Assembly: GCF_014645835.1 (NCBI RefSeq)
Contig: NZ_BMMM01000016.1
Coordinates: forward strand, 62,001-126,000
DNA length: 64,000 nucleotides
Reading direction: 5' to 3'
Source of the DNA: Streptomyces albiflavescens
Lineage (GTDB): Bacteria > Actinomycetota > Actinomycetes > Streptomycetales > Streptomycetaceae
Shown here: positions 15,600 through 24,640 of the stretch, in pieces
How positions within the stretch are numbered: the stretch's first letter is position 1
Layout: the number at the start of each line of letters is the position of its first letter
Position numbers and translations under genes: made by a program
The notes under the pieces: model-generated
Database searches by the model: none
What the model saw: only the letters and a program-made list of their open reading frames with translations
Told to the model about the DNA's origin: nothing

Positions 15600-16751
15600 T
15601 CAGGTGCGGGACAGCGTCCCGCAGGTGTCGGTGGCGGAGCGCTCGATGTCGCGGCTGCGGTCGTACGGGTCGGTGGTGGGCCCGGTCGGGGGCGCGCCCG
15701 TGGGAGCGGACGAGTCGAACTGCGGGTGCAGGAAGCCGTCGTAGACGTCACACGCGGAGTTGGCCAGATTCTGGTCGTACCGGAGGATCCACAACGTGCC
15801 CGGGGTGGCCTGGTACTTGCTCGGGTCGGCGACCTCCACGTCGAGGACGCGGCGCACGATGGTGCGGGTCACCTCGGTCGAGCCCTTGTCGGCGGGGGCC
15901 ACCGGATAGACGAAGGTGTAGTCGGCGTGGACGGCGACGGACGCATGCTCGCCCGCCTTGAAGGTCATACGGCCGCGCGTCTTGGCCACGTCCCCGACCA
16001 GTCGCGTCTCGTCGGGATCGAAGCGGCTGAAGAGCGTGAGCGGATCGTGCTTCTTGCCCGGCTCGCGCAGCCAACTCTCCATGTCGTCGCGCAGTTTGGG
16101 CTGCTTGGGGTCGAGGGTGGCGAGCGCGGCCTCGGGGCGATCGCCGCGCAGGGTGGCCGGGTTGAGGTTCGCGTCGACGAGCAGATTCTTCGTCAGCCGC
16201 AGGGCGGTGGCCACCTGAGCCCGGGTCCGTGAGCCGACCGGCGCGGCCTTCGGTACGACGATGCCGGCCGCGCCGTCGGCCCAGCCCTCGGCGGGCGATC
16301 CGGCGAACGGCCTGTCCAGGGTGGGGGTGTCGGGCGCCGCGGAGGAGGGGGGCGCGGTCGGGGGCGCCGTTTCCGGCGGCAGCGAGGCGGCGGCCGAGGG
16401 GTCGCCGGACGAGGTGTCGAACGGATCACCGGGCAGCAGCGACGGCTTCATCGCCACCACCGCCACCGCGATCGCGAGCGGCACGCCGATGATCGCCCAC
16501 AGACGACGGCGTCGGGTCGCGCGAGCGTTCCTGTCCTGCCATGCGGGGCTCGTTCGCCAGCCTTCCGGCTGACCGCCCCGCGCCTCCTGCTGTCGCAGCC
16601 GCTCCGTCACCATGCGGGCCCGCGCGGACGGCTCCTTCGGGGCCGATTGCCGGATGTCGCGTTCGCTGTCGCGGGCGAACCGCTCCCACACATCGTCAGG
16701 CACGGCGGGTTTCCCGGATTCCCCGGTTTCCTCAGGCTGCTTGTCAGACAC
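15600..16751 (-). CDS. single-pass membrane protein with large extracytoplasmic domain, unknown function
   Basis: I prefer GTG 16751 (VSDKQPEETGESG), giving 383 residues; the longer frame adds a basic stretch without a ribosome site. A charged cytoplasmic N-terminus (about 1-90, WERFARDSERDIRQSAP) precedes one membrane helix (about 92-107, AIIGVPLAIAVAVVAM). A Pro/Ser/Ala-rich linker follows, then a ~250-residue outside domain (RLTKNLLVDANLNPATLRGD, KKHDPLTLFSRFDPDETRLV, HADYTFVYPV). The pattern suits a Streptomyces-conserved membrane protein of unknown role. It is divergent from the surface-protein gene at 16967. Confidence 0.78.
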   Translation of the reverse strand: MSDKQPEETGESGKPAVPDDVWERFARDSERDIRQSAPKEPSARARMVTERLRQQEARGGQPEGWRTSPAWQDRNARATRRRRLWAIIGVPLAIAVAVVAMKPSLLPGDPFDTSSGDPSAAASLPPETAPPTAPPSSAAPDTPTLDRPFAGSPAEGWADGAAGIVVPKAAPVGSRTRAQVATALRLTKNLLVDANLNPATLRGDRPEAALATLDPKQPKLRDDMESWLREPGKKHDPLTLFSRFDPDETRLVGDVAKTRGRMTFKAGEHASVAVHADYTFVYPVAPADKGSTEVTRTIVRRVLDVEVADPSKYQATPGTLWILRYDQNLANSACDVYDGFLHPQFDSSAPTGAPPTGPTTDPYDRSRDIERSATDTCGTLSRT

Positions 16752-16966
16752 GAGGATCAGTTCTAAGCGGTTCGAAAGGCTGTCCACAAGCCGCACTTGG
16801 ATGTGACTCAGGCCACATAAGATTTCTGTGAAACGGGGCGCAACCATTTACACGTTTCGCCGGTCACACCTGCAGAACCAACGGCCACACCCGCGCCCCA
16901 CACGCGGAGGCCTCACCTATACGAGCGCCGCGGAGCCGCGGTGCAACCGGACTTTCCGAGGTCTTC

Positions 16967-17962
16967 ATGAAGCTTCGCCGTGCCATGGCCGTTGCGGCCG
17001 CGACGGCTGTCATAGCCCCGCTGGCGCTGCTGTCGGCGCCGGCCGCGTTCGCGACGGACGACCCGAGCTCCAGCCCGTCCACGAGCGCGTCCGCGCCGGA
17101 GTCTCCGAGCGAGTCGGCATCGCCGTCCGCGACCGAGACGGCTCCCGAGCCGACCGCCTCCACCTCTGCCTCTGCCTCTGCCTCCGAGTCCGCGAGCGAG
17201 TCCGCTCCGGCCCCGAGCACGTCCGCCTCCGAGTCCACCCCGGCGCCGAGCACCTCCGCGCCCGAGGAGTCGGAGTCGCCGGACCCGGAGCCGTCCGAGT
17301 GCGAGGACTCCAAGGTCGACGTGTCCATCACCGGCCTGCCCGGCAAGATCGCGGTGGGCAGTGGCTGGCACAAGTTCTCCCTGAACGTGGCCAACAACTC
17401 CGAGTCCACCCTGAGCGACCTCGGCTTCTTCGCCGGCGCGTCCTCCGACAAGGCGGGTGAGGACCTCTTCCAGAGCAAGAAGGTCCAGCTCCAGGCCTAC
17501 AACCCGGACGAGAAGGTCTGGGAGGACGTCGACTCCGAGGGTTACGCGGTCGGCTTCGTCGGCTACACCGACGAGCTCAAGCCCGACTACGAGGTCAACA
17601 TCCCGCTCCGTATCAACGTCAAGTCCAGCGCCCCGGTCGGCGCCGGCTTCTCCCTCGGCGCCAGCATCTACGGCGACGCCGACGCCGAGTGCACGGGCTT
17701 CGGCGAGGTCGCCTACAAGTTCCAGATCGTCGCCGCCGGCACGGACACCGGCGGCACCAAGCCGCAGGAAGGCGGCAAGGTCCCGGTCTCGGACAAGCCG
17801 GCCGACAAGAGCAACACGCCGGAGGTCGACGGCAGCCTCGCCGAGACCGGCTCCAGCTCCGCCCTGCCGATGATCGGCCTCGTCGGCGGTCTCGCCGTCG
17901 TCGCCGGTGGCGGTGCGGTGTTCGTGGTCCGTCGCCGCAAGTCGGGTGACGCGACCGCGTAA
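16967..17962 (+). CDS. LAETG-type sortase-anchored cell-surface protein
   Basis: The 331-residue protein starts at ATG 16967 with a signal peptide (MKLRRAMAVAAATAVIAPLA, cut after AAFA about 29). A Ser/Ala/Glu/Pro-rich stalk (about 30-112, ASASESASESAPAPSTSASE) leads to a folded beta-type domain (about 113-265). The C-terminus has a sorting signal: LAETG at 291-295, a hydrophobic helix (IGLVGGLAVVAGGGAVFVV) and basic RRRKSGDA. LAXTG is the class E sortase signal of G+C-rich actinobacteria, so the protein should be linked to peptidoglycan. No sortase gene lies in this window. Confidence 0.88.
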   Translation: MKLRRAMAVAAATAVIAPLALLSAPAAFATDDPSSSPSTSASAPESPSESASPSATETAPEPTASTSASASASESASESAPAPSTSASESTPAPSTSAPEESESPDPEPSECEDSKVDVSITGLPGKIAVGSGWHKFSLNVANNSESTLSDLGFFAGASSDKAGEDLFQSKKVQLQAYNPDEKVWEDVDSEGYAVGFVGYTDELKPDYEVNIPLRINVKSSAPVGAGFSLGASIYGDADAECTGFGEVAYKFQIVAAGTDTGGTKPQEGGKVPVSDKPADKSNTPEVDGSLAETGSSSALPMIGLVGGLAVVAGGGAVFVVRRRKSGDATA

Positions 17963-18005
17963 GGCGGCCGGACACAGCACACGTAGGCATCACGCCTCGT
18001 ACAAG

Positions 18006-18045
18006 AAGAAGGACCTGCGCTCGGAGGGGGGCGCAGGTCCTTCTT
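18006..18045. terminator. bidirectional intrinsic terminator
   Basis: AAGAAGGACCTGCGC (18006-18020) pairs perfectly with 18031-18045 across a 10-nt loop. The stem is followed by TCTTT on the plus strand and, by symmetry, an A-flanked start on the other. It lies between the convergent surface-protein and GMC oxidoreductase genes. Confidence 0.88.
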
Positions 18046-18062
18046 TCTTTGCTTGCCGGGGA

Positions 18063-19868
18063 TTACGACTTCGGCGGTACCGCGGGCATCCCCAGGAACG
18101 GCAGCTTCAGCGCGCCGAACGCGTCCGCGGGGACGGCGGGCTGCTGCGGCTCCACCGGCTTGAGGCGCTCGTACGCCGCGCCAGGCGCCGGACGCGGGTC
18201 GGCCTCGCCCTTGTTGGGCCAGTACGACATCGCGCGCTCGGCCTGGGCGGTGATGGTGAGCGACGGGTTGACGCCGAGGTTCGCGGAGACCGCGGCGCCG
18301 TCGACGACGGAGATGCCCGGGTGGCCGTACAGCCGGTGGTACGGGTCGATGACGCCCTCCTCGGCACTGGCGCCGATCGGGCAGCCGCCCAGGAAGTGCG
18401 CGGTCAGCGGCGTCCCCATCAGCTCGCCGACGTTGCTGCCCGCGAAGCCGTTGATCTCGGCGGCGATCGCGGAGGCTCCTTCCGAAGCCGCCTTGATCTG
18501 CTTGGGGTTGGGCGCCCCGTGCCCTTGGCGGGCGGTCAACAGCCCCTTACCCGCGCCCTTGGGCTTCAGATAGGTCGTGAGTGAGTTGTCGAGCGATTGC
18601 ATCACCAGACCGATGATCGTCCGCTCGGACCAGCGGCGGTTGGAGAGCGAGCGCATCACCAGCAGGGGGTGTCTGGTGGCGTTGGCCAGCCAGCCCAGGG
18701 CCCTCGACGAGCCCTCCGCGTAAGGGACTTGGAGTATGGATAGCCCGCCCATCGAGTTGGATCCCTTGCCGTAGCGGACCGGCTCGATGTGGGTGTTCTC
18801 GTCGGGGTGGATGGACGACGTGATGGCGACTCCGCGCGTGAAGTCGACCTTCGGCTCACCGGTGACCTTGCGATAGCGGCGGTTGTCGGTCTGCGCGCCC
18901 ACCAGAGCCTCGGAGTTGGTGCGGGTCAGCTCGCCCAGCTTCTGCGAGATGTACGGCAGTTGGCCGCCCGCCTTCATACGGTGCAGCAGGGTCTGCGTGC
19001 CGTAGGTGCCGGCCGCGAGAACGACCCGGCGCGCCTTGAACGTTCGCCCCTGCCCCTTGCGCTTCTCGTCCGTGGGGAGGGTCTGGACGGCGTACCCGCC
19101 CTGTGAGTCGTCCGTGACCGACACGACGGTCGTCATCGGGTGCACGACGGCGCCCGCCTTCTCGGCCAGGTACAGATAGTTCTCGTTGAGGGTGTTCTTC
19201 GCGCCGTGGCGGCAGCCGGTCATGCACTCGCCGCACTCGGTGCAGGCCTTGCGGGTGGGGCCGGCGCCGCCGAAGTACGGGTCGGCGACCTCCTCGCCGG
19301 CCTTGGCCTTCCTCGCCCCGTCGGCGTCCTCGCCGTCCCCGAAGAAGACACCCACCGGCGCCATGTGGAAGGTGTCGCCGACGCCCATCCGTTCCGCGGC
19401 CGCCTTGAGATGCACGTCCGACGGCGTCATGGTCGGGTTGAGCCGCACGCCCAGCATGCGCCGGGCCTGGTCGTAGTACGGCTTCAGCTCCCCTTCCCAG
19501 TCGGTGATGTCCTTCCACTGCGGGTCCTCGAAGAAGGGCTTCGGGGGCACGTAGAGGGTGTTGGCGTAGTTCAGGGACCCACCGCCGACACCGGCACCCG
19601 CGAGGACCATCACATTGCCCAGCAGATGGATGCGCTGGATGCCGTACATGCCGAGCTTCGGGGCCCAGAGGTAGTTCTTGATGTCCCAGGAGTTCTTCGG
19701 CAGCGCGTCGCGGGTGAAGCGACGGCCCGCCTCCAGCACACCTACGCGGTAGCCCTTTTCGGTGAGCCGGAGGGCGGTCACCGATCCGCCGAAGCCGGAG
19801 CCGACGACGATGACGTCGTAGTCGTACGCGCCGTCATCCGGGTTGTGGACAGAGTTCTCCTGTGACAC
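18063..19868 (-). CDS. GMC-family FAD oxidoreductase (cholesterol-oxidase-like)
   Basis: The start is GTG 19868, with GAGGAG 8-13 bases upstream; the protein is 601 residues. It has an N-terminal Rossmann FAD site (DVIVVGSGFGGSVTALRLTE, about 19-38) and the GMC motif AGAGVGGGSLNYANTL. A Cys cluster CTECGECMTGCRHGAKN may bind a metal or Fe-S. The C-terminal FAD/active-site region contains HFLGGCPIGAS, then HRLYGHPGISVVDGAAVSAN, as in the M. tuberculosis ChoD type. The substrate is a hydroxyl compound, possibly a sterol-like alcohol; this is inference. It follows the SSADH gene with a 33-bp gap, so they likely form one operon. Confidence 0.9.
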   Translation of the reverse strand: MSQENSVHNPDDGAYDYDVIVVGSGFGGSVTALRLTEKGYRVGVLEAGRRFTRDALPKNSWDIKNYLWAPKLGMYGIQRIHLLGNVMVLAGAGVGGGSLNYANTLYVPPKPFFEDPQWKDITDWEGELKPYYDQARRMLGVRLNPTMTPSDVHLKAAAERMGVGDTFHMAPVGVFFGDGEDADGARKAKAGEEVADPYFGGAGPTRKACTECGECMTGCRHGAKNTLNENYLYLAEKAGAVVHPMTTVVSVTDDSQGGYAVQTLPTDEKRKGQGRTFKARRVVLAAGTYGTQTLLHRMKAGGQLPYISQKLGELTRTNSEALVGAQTDNRRYRKVTGEPKVDFTRGVAITSSIHPDENTHIEPVRYGKGSNSMGGLSILQVPYAEGSSRALGWLANATRHPLLVMRSLSNRRWSERTIIGLVMQSLDNSLTTYLKPKGAGKGLLTARQGHGAPNPKQIKAASEGASAIAAEINGFAGSNVGELMGTPLTAHFLGGCPIGASAEEGVIDPYHRLYGHPGISVVDGAAVSANLGVNPSLTITAQAERAMSYWPNKGEADPRPAPGAAYERLKPVEPQQPAVPADAFGALKLPFLGMPAVPPKS

Positions 19869-19901
19869 GTGCTGCTCTCCTCGTTGAGAACGGTTCGCGG
19901 G

Positions 19902-21692
19902 CTAGCGCAGACGGAATGCCTTCATGACCTTGAGGCTCCGGCTCATGAACGCGGCATACTTCTCGTCGTCCATCCCCAGCGACGGCGCCATCGGCAGCAG
20001 TCGCTGCTGGGCGACGGTCTGCGCCTCGGTGTACTTGAGGATGCCCTCGGAGCCGTGGCGGCGGCCGAGGCCCGAGTCCTTCATGCCGCCCATGGGCGAC
20101 TGGACGCTGCCGTAGGCGGGGGCGTAGCCCTCGTTGACGTTGACAGTGCCGGTGCGCAGCCGCGCCGCGACCGCCCGCCCCCTGCGTCCGTCCTTGGTCC
20201 AGACGGACGAATTCAGGCCGTACGGCGTGGAGTTGGCGAGCTCGACGACCTCGTCCTCGGTCTTGAACCGGTAGAGGGAGACGACGGGCCCGAAGGTCTC
20301 CTCGGCGCAGACGGCCATGGGAGCTTCCACCCCGTCGAGGATGGTGGGCTCGAAGAAGTAGGGGCCGATGTCGGGCCGGGCCGCACCACCCGCGACGACC
20401 TTGGCGCCCTTCGCGACAGCTTCCTCCACATGCCGCGTCACGGTCTCCAGCTGCCGTTCCCCGACCAGCGACCCCATGTCGGCCCCGTACGCGAGGGACG
20501 TGCCGAGCCGCATGGCCTTGGTCCGCGCGGCGAAGCGCTCGGTGAACGCGTCGGCGACGGACTCGTGGACGTACAACCGCTCGATGGAGATGCAGAGCTG
20601 ACCGGCGGAGGAGAAGCAGGCGCGGACGGCGCCCGCGGCGGCCTTGTCGATGTCGGCGTCCTCCAGGACCACCATGGCGTTCTTGCCGCCGAGTTCGAGG
20701 GAGACCCCGACGAGGCGGGCGGCGGCGCCCTGCGCGACTTCGCGCCCGGTGCGCGTGGACCCGGTGAACGAGACGTAGTCGGCATGCTTGACGACCTCGG
20801 GCCCGACAACAGGCCCGTCGCCGATGACGACTTGGAAGACCTCGGCGGGCAGCCCGGCCTCGATGAGCAGGTCCCGCGCCCACAGGGCGGTCAGGCAGGT
20901 CTCGGTGTCGGGCTTCATCACGACGGCGTTGCCCGCGACGAAGGCGGGGAGCGCGTCGCCGACGGACAGCTCCAAGGGGTAGTTCCAGGGCGCGATCTGA
21001 CCGACGACGCCGCGCGGGTGGCGGAGCTCGGTGACCTTGGTGAGGGTGGGGACGGCGCCGGTGTGCCGCTTGGGACGCAGATACGAGGGCGCCTTGCGTC
21101 CGTAGTGCCGGGCGGCCACCACGACGGCCTGCACCTCTTCGTGCGCGTGGAGGCGGGCCTTGCCCGTCTCCAGCTGGATGAGGTCGAGGACCTCGGCCTG
21201 GCGGGCGAGCACCAGGTCGTGGAAACGGAGGAGGACGGCGGCGCGCTGCCGTACCGGGGTCGCCCCCCAGGCGACCTGCGCCTTGCGGGCCCGCTCAAAG
21301 GCGGTCGCGACGTCCTCGGGGGTGGACTCGGGCAGGTCGGCCAGCTTCTCGCCGGTGAACGGCGTGTGGTTGGCGGTCCGACCGGACCCGACGACGCCCT
21401 TGGTGAGCTGGGCGACCAGCTCGGGGGTGACGACGTCGACGGCGGTGCGGGCCCCTGCCGGCGCGGGCGCGAGGGGGTTGGTGCCGACCGACGCGGCGGC
21501 GCCGGCGCTGTCGTCCGTAACGGGGGCCTCCGCAACGGGGGCCTCCGCAACAGGGGCCTCCGCAACGGGCGCTTCCGTAACGGGGGCCTCCGCAACAGGG
21601 GCTTCCGCAACGCGGGCCTCCGCACCGGCGCTGCCCGAGGCTTCCGTACCGGCGTCTTCCTTGGCCTGCTCCGCGGCCTGCGAGTCCGTCAT
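19902..21692 (-). CDS. succinate-semialdehyde dehydrogenase (NADP+) with an extra repeat-rich N-terminus
   Basis: The 596-residue aldehyde dehydrogenase family protein oxidises succinate semialdehyde to succinate. Family signatures include the IAPWNYPLELSVGDALPAF region, LELGGKNAMVVLEDAD with the catalytic Glu, and FSSAGQLCIS with the catalytic Cys. EETFGPVVSLYRF lies near the end. The family is normally about 460-540 residues. The excess here is a ~90-residue N-terminus rich in Ala/Pro/Glu/Val, with a pentapeptide repeat (about 28-62) before the domain begins. The extension is probably disordered. It heads a likely operon with the GMC oxidoreductase. Confidence 0.9.
   Translation of the reverse strand: MTDSQAAEQAKEDAGTEASGSAGAEARVAEAPVAEAPVTEAPVAEAPVAEAPVAEAPVTDDSAGAAASVGTNPLAPAPAGARTAVDVVTPELVAQLTKGVVGSGRTANHTPFTGEKLADLPESTPEDVATAFERARKAQVAWGATPVRQRAAVLLRFHDLVLARQAEVLDLIQLETGKARLHAHEEVQAVVVAARHYGRKAPSYLRPKRHTGAVPTLTKVTELRHPRGVVGQIAPWNYPLELSVGDALPAFVAGNAVVMKPDTETCLTALWARDLLIEAGLPAEVFQVVIGDGPVVGPEVVKHADYVSFTGSTRTGREVAQGAAARLVGVSLELGGKNAMVVLEDADIDKAAAGAVRACFSSAGQLCISIERLYVHESVADAFTERFAARTKAMRLGTSLAYGADMGSLVGERQLETVTRHVEEAVAKGAKVVAGGAARPDIGPYFFEPTILDGVEAPMAVCAEETFGPVVSLYRFKTEDEVVELANSTPYGLNSSVWTKDGRRGRAVAARLRTGTVNVNEGYAPAYGSVQSPMGGMKDSGLGRRHGSEGILKYTEAQTVAQQRLLPMAPSLGMDDEKYAAFMSRSLKVMKAFRLR
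21515..21625. repeat. 15-bp in-frame tandem repeat encoding (E-A-P-V-A/T) pentapeptides in SSADH
   Basis: About seven units of a 15-bp sequence (CGYAACGGGGGCCTC type) run in frame within the SSADH coding region and encode Glu-Ala-Pro-Val-(Ala/Thr) repeats. Units differ by a few bases, so the array is moderately old. The 15-bp unit keeps the frame if copy number changes. Confidence 0.85.
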
Positions 21693-21870
21693 GAGCCGCA
21701 GGGTATGCCCGAGCGGGCGCTTTGGGTACCCGTCGGTAATCGCCTTTCACGGACTACTCACATGGCGCCAGTGATCGCTGGCAACAAACCCGCTGATCAG
21801 GGCGTTGTGGCTCTGACGATCACGGCTTTCCGACTCGGAGGGATCTTCACCGGAGCCCTCGTCGGCCCAG

Positions 21871-22150
21871 CTGTCCGGCGGACGGACAGCGCGCCCCGAG
21901 ATGTCGAGCGGATCCCGGGGCGCGACCTGCCGGCGTTCCCGCCGGGTGAGAGTCCACCTCCCGACATCGCGGCCTCCTTCGCGGTTCATAGTGCCCCCGG
22001 CATAGCGTTCACCTTCAATCTATTGCAACGAGCAAGGTAAGGGATATTGCATTAGCCTCCAGACCGTTGCAACGATTTTCCGGCATCTACCTGCACTGAT
22101 AAAGATTTAGCGCAACGAGCTCGTTGCCTGATCGATGAATGCAACGTAGC
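21871..22150. promoter_or_regulatory. operator-like palindrome cluster upstream of the DUF4097-ABC operon
   Basis: The 497-bp region 21693-22189 has no gene. At 22020-22150, TTGCAACGA-type motifs recur. A 10-bp palindrome CGTTGCAACG is at 22065-22074, and a perfect 16-bp palindrome GCAACGAGCTCGTTGC is at 22112-22127. Half-sites occur at 22023-22032 and 22139-22147. They end about 40 bases before the DUF4097 gene, in a locally A/T-richer segment suited to a promoter. Two tandem hairpins (CTGTCCG at 21871-21889; CGCGCCCCG pairing 21890-21898 with 21916-21924) precede it. The palindromes resemble repressor (TetR-like) operators; no such gene is in the window. Confidence 0.65.
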
Positions 22151-22189
22151 GTTTCCCGCATCAGAAACACGGAATCGAAGGAGCGCACG

Positions 22190-22855
22190 ATGCAGAAGTT
22201 CGACACCCCCGCCCCGGTCTCCGCCGTCCTCGACATCCCCGCGGGACGCATCCAGTTCATCGCCGCCGACCGGGCCGACACCACGGTCGAGGTCCGGCCC
22301 ACGGACGCCTCCAAGAGCCGCGACGTGAAGGCGGCGGAACAGATCGAGGTCGAATACCGCGACGGCGTCCTGCGGATCGAGGCCCCGGCGGCGAAGAATC
22401 AGTTCCTCGGCGCCTCCGGATCCGCCGAGGTGACCATCCAACTGCCCGCCGGCTCCCGCATCGAGGCGAAGGCGGCCGGCGCCGAACTCCGGGGCGTCGG
22501 ACAGCTCGGCGACGTCGCCTTCGAAGGCGCGTACCGCCAGATCAAGATCGACGAGGCCGCGAGCCTCCGCCTCACCGCGATCGACGGCGACGTCGAGGTC
22601 GGCCGGCTCGGCGGCCCCGCAGAGATCAGCACCCAAAGGGGCGACATCCGCATCACCGAGGCCGTGCGCGGCACGGTCACCCTGCGCACCCAGTCCGGCG
22701 ACATTTCGGTCGGCGCCGCCGCCGGCGTCTCGGCCGTCCTGGACGCCGGCACCGGCTACGGCCGCATCAGCAACGCCCTCAAGAACGACGGCACCGCCCA
22801 ACTCGACATCCGCGCCACCACCTCCCACGGCGACATCACCGCCCGCAGCCTCTGA
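22190..22855 (+). CDS. DUF4097 beta-helix (LiaG-like) protein
   Basis: I use ATG 22190 (MQKFDTPAPVSAVLD), with AAGGAG at 22177-22182, 7 bases upstream. The 221-residue protein is a repetitive right-handed beta-type domain: IPAGRIQFIAADR, LPAGSRIEAKAAGAEL, IDGDVEVGRLGG, TQRGDIRITEA, TQSGDISVGAA, TSHGDITARSL. Each repeat ends in a GDI-type turn. DUF4097 proteins are often encoded next to ABC transporters or LiaRS-type systems in actinobacteria and Firmicutes. There is no signal peptide, so it is likely cytoplasmic. It is the first gene of an operon with the ABC ATPase and permease. Confidence 0.88.
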   Translation: MQKFDTPAPVSAVLDIPAGRIQFIAADRADTTVEVRPTDASKSRDVKAAEQIEVEYRDGVLRIEAPAAKNQFLGASGSAEVTIQLPAGSRIEAKAAGAELRGVGQLGDVAFEGAYRQIKIDEAASLRLTAIDGDVEVGRLGGPAEISTQRGDIRITEAVRGTVTLRTQSGDISVGAAAGVSAVLDAGTGYGRISNALKNDGTAQLDIRATTSHGDITARSL

Positions 22856-22890
22856 AACCGCCCGCAGCCTTGAAAAGGGGAACACCTCTC

Positions 22891-23847
22891 ATGACCGACC
22901 TGGCCATCGCGGCGAACGGGCTGCGCAAGTCCTACGGCGACAAGACCGTCCTCGACGGCATCGACCTGGCCGTCCCGGAAGGAACAATCTTCGCGCTGCT
23001 CGGCCCGAACGGCGCCGGCAAGACCACCGCCGTGAAGATCCTCTCCACCCTCATCACCGCGGACGCCGGCGAGACCCGCGTCGGCGGCCACGACCTGGCC
23101 GCCGACCCGCAAGCGGTGCGCGCCGCAATCGGCGTCACCGGGCAGTTCTCCGCCGTCGACGGCCTGATCACCGGCGAGGAGAACATGCTCCTCATGGCGG
23201 ACCTGCACCACCTCTCCAAGCGCGAGGGACGCCGCGTGGCCGCCGAACTGCTGGAGCGCTTCGACCTCACCGAGGCCGCGAAGAAGCCCGCCTCCACCTA
23301 CTCCGGCGGCATGAAGCGCCGCCTCGACATCGCCATGACCCTGGTCGGCAGCCCGCGGATCATCTTCCTCGACGAGCCGACCACCGGCCTCGACCCGCGC
23401 TCCCGGCACACCATGTGGCAGATCATCCGCGAACTCGTCACCGACGGCGTCACCGTCCTCCTCACCACCCAGTACCTGGAGGAGGCCGACGAACTAGCCG
23501 ACCGCATCGCCGTCCTCAACGACGGCAAGATCGCCGCCCAGGGCAGTGCCGAGGAGCTCAAGCGGCTCATCCCCGGCGGCCACGTCCGGCTCCGCTTCAC
23601 CGACCCGGCCGCCTACCAGAACGCCACCTCCGCCCTGCCCGAGGCCTCCCGCGACGACGAATCCCTCACCCTGCAGATCCCCAGCGACGGCAGCCAGCGC
23701 GAGCTGCGCTCCCTCCTCGACCGGCTGGACTCGGCCGGCATCGAGGCCGACGAGCTGACCGTGCACACGCCCGACCTCGACGACGTCTTCTTCGCCCTGA
23801 CCGGCGGCACCGGCATCCCCAACCAGCCCAAGGAGGCTGTCCGATGA
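22891..23847 (+). CDS. ABC transporter ATP-binding protein (DrrA-like, drug/lipid export)
   Basis: ATG 22891 is preferred (MTDLAIAANGLRKSY), with AAAAGGGGA upstream; an in-frame TTG at 22870 is less likely. The 318-residue ATPase has Walker A GPNGAGKTTAVK, the Q-loop GQFSAVD, the signature YSGGMKRRLDIAM, Walker B IIFLDEPTTGLD and the H-switch LLTTQYLEEAD. The C-terminal tail (ELTVHTPDLDDVFFALTGG) is typical of the daunorubicin-resistance DrrA/antibiotic-ABC group. It couples to the permease through a 4-bp ATGA overlap. Confidence 0.95.
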   Translation: MTDLAIAANGLRKSYGDKTVLDGIDLAVPEGTIFALLGPNGAGKTTAVKILSTLITADAGETRVGGHDLAADPQAVRAAIGVTGQFSAVDGLITGEENMLLMADLHHLSKREGRRVAAELLERFDLTEAAKKPASTYSGGMKRRLDIAMTLVGSPRIIFLDEPTTGLDPRSRHTMWQIIRELVTDGVTVLLTTQYLEEADELADRIAVLNDGKIAAQGSAEELKRLIPGGHVRLRFTDPAAYQNATSALPEASRDDESLTLQIPSDGSQRELRSLLDRLDSAGIEADELTVHTPDLDDVFFALTGGTGIPNQPKEAVR

Positions 23848-24635
23848 GCTCCCTGACCCTCGCCATCCGCGACTCGACCACGATGCTGCGCCGCAACCTC
23901 CTGCACGCCCGGCGCTACCCCTCCCTCACCCTGAACCTGCTGCTCACCCCGATCATGCTGCTGCTGCTCTTCGTCTACATCTTCGGCGGCACCTTCAGCG
24001 CCGGCCTCAACGGCGGCCACGCGGATCGCTCGGTCTACATCGCCTACATCGTCCCGGGCCTGCTGCTGATGACCATCGGCTCCACCGTGATCGGCACCGC
24101 GGTCTCCGTCTCCAACGACATGACCGAGGGCATCATCGCCCGCTTCCGCACCATGGCGATCCACCGCGGCTCCGTGATCATCGGCCATGTCATCGGCAGC
24201 GTGCTGCAGTGCGTGCTGAGCGTGGTCCTCGTCGGCGCCGTCGCCGTGGCCATCGGCTTCCGTTCCACCGACGCCACCGTCCTGGAATGGCTCGCGGCGT
24301 TCGCACTGCTCGTACTCTTCGCCCTGGCACTCACCTGGATCGCGGTCGGCATGGGCCTGGTCAGCCCCAACGCCGAGGCCGCCAGCAACAACGCGATGCC
24401 CCTGATCCTGCTGCCGCTCCTGTCCAGCGCCTTCGTCCCGCTCCACGCGATGCCCGGCTGGTTCCAGCCGATCGCCGAATACCAGCCGTTCACACCCGCC
24501 ATCGAAACCCTGCGCGGCCTGCTGCTCGGCACCGGGATCGGCCACAACGGATGGCTCGCCGTCGCCTGGTGCCTGGGCCTGACGGTGCTCGGCTACCTCT
24601 GGTCGACCTCGAAGTTCAACCACGACCCGAAATAA
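23844..24635 (+). CDS. ABC-2 type transporter permease (DrrB-like)
   Basis: The start is ATG 23844, overlapping the ATPase stop as ATGA. The 263-residue protein has six hydrophobic helices (about 31-50, 67-87, 110-140, 149-170, 185-200, 235-252), and the ABC-2 motif region NAMPLILLPLLSSAFVPLHA, then MPGWFQPIAEYQPFTP. This matches DrrB-type exporters that move hydrophobic drugs or lipids outward with their ATPase. The substrate is unknown. Confidence 0.95.
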   Translation: MSSLTLAIRDSTTMLRRNLLHARRYPSLTLNLLLTPIMLLLLFVYIFGGTFSAGLNGGHADRSVYIAYIVPGLLLMTIGSTVIGTAVSVSNDMTEGIIARFRTMAIHRGSVIIGHVIGSVLQCVLSVVLVGAVAVAIGFRSTDATVLEWLAAFALLVLFALALTWIAVGMGLVSPNAEAASNNAMPLILLPLLSSAFVPLHAMPGWFQPIAEYQPFTPAIETLRGLLLGTGIGHNGWLAVAWCLGLTVLGYLWSTSKFNHDPK

Positions 24636-24640
24636 CCGCC

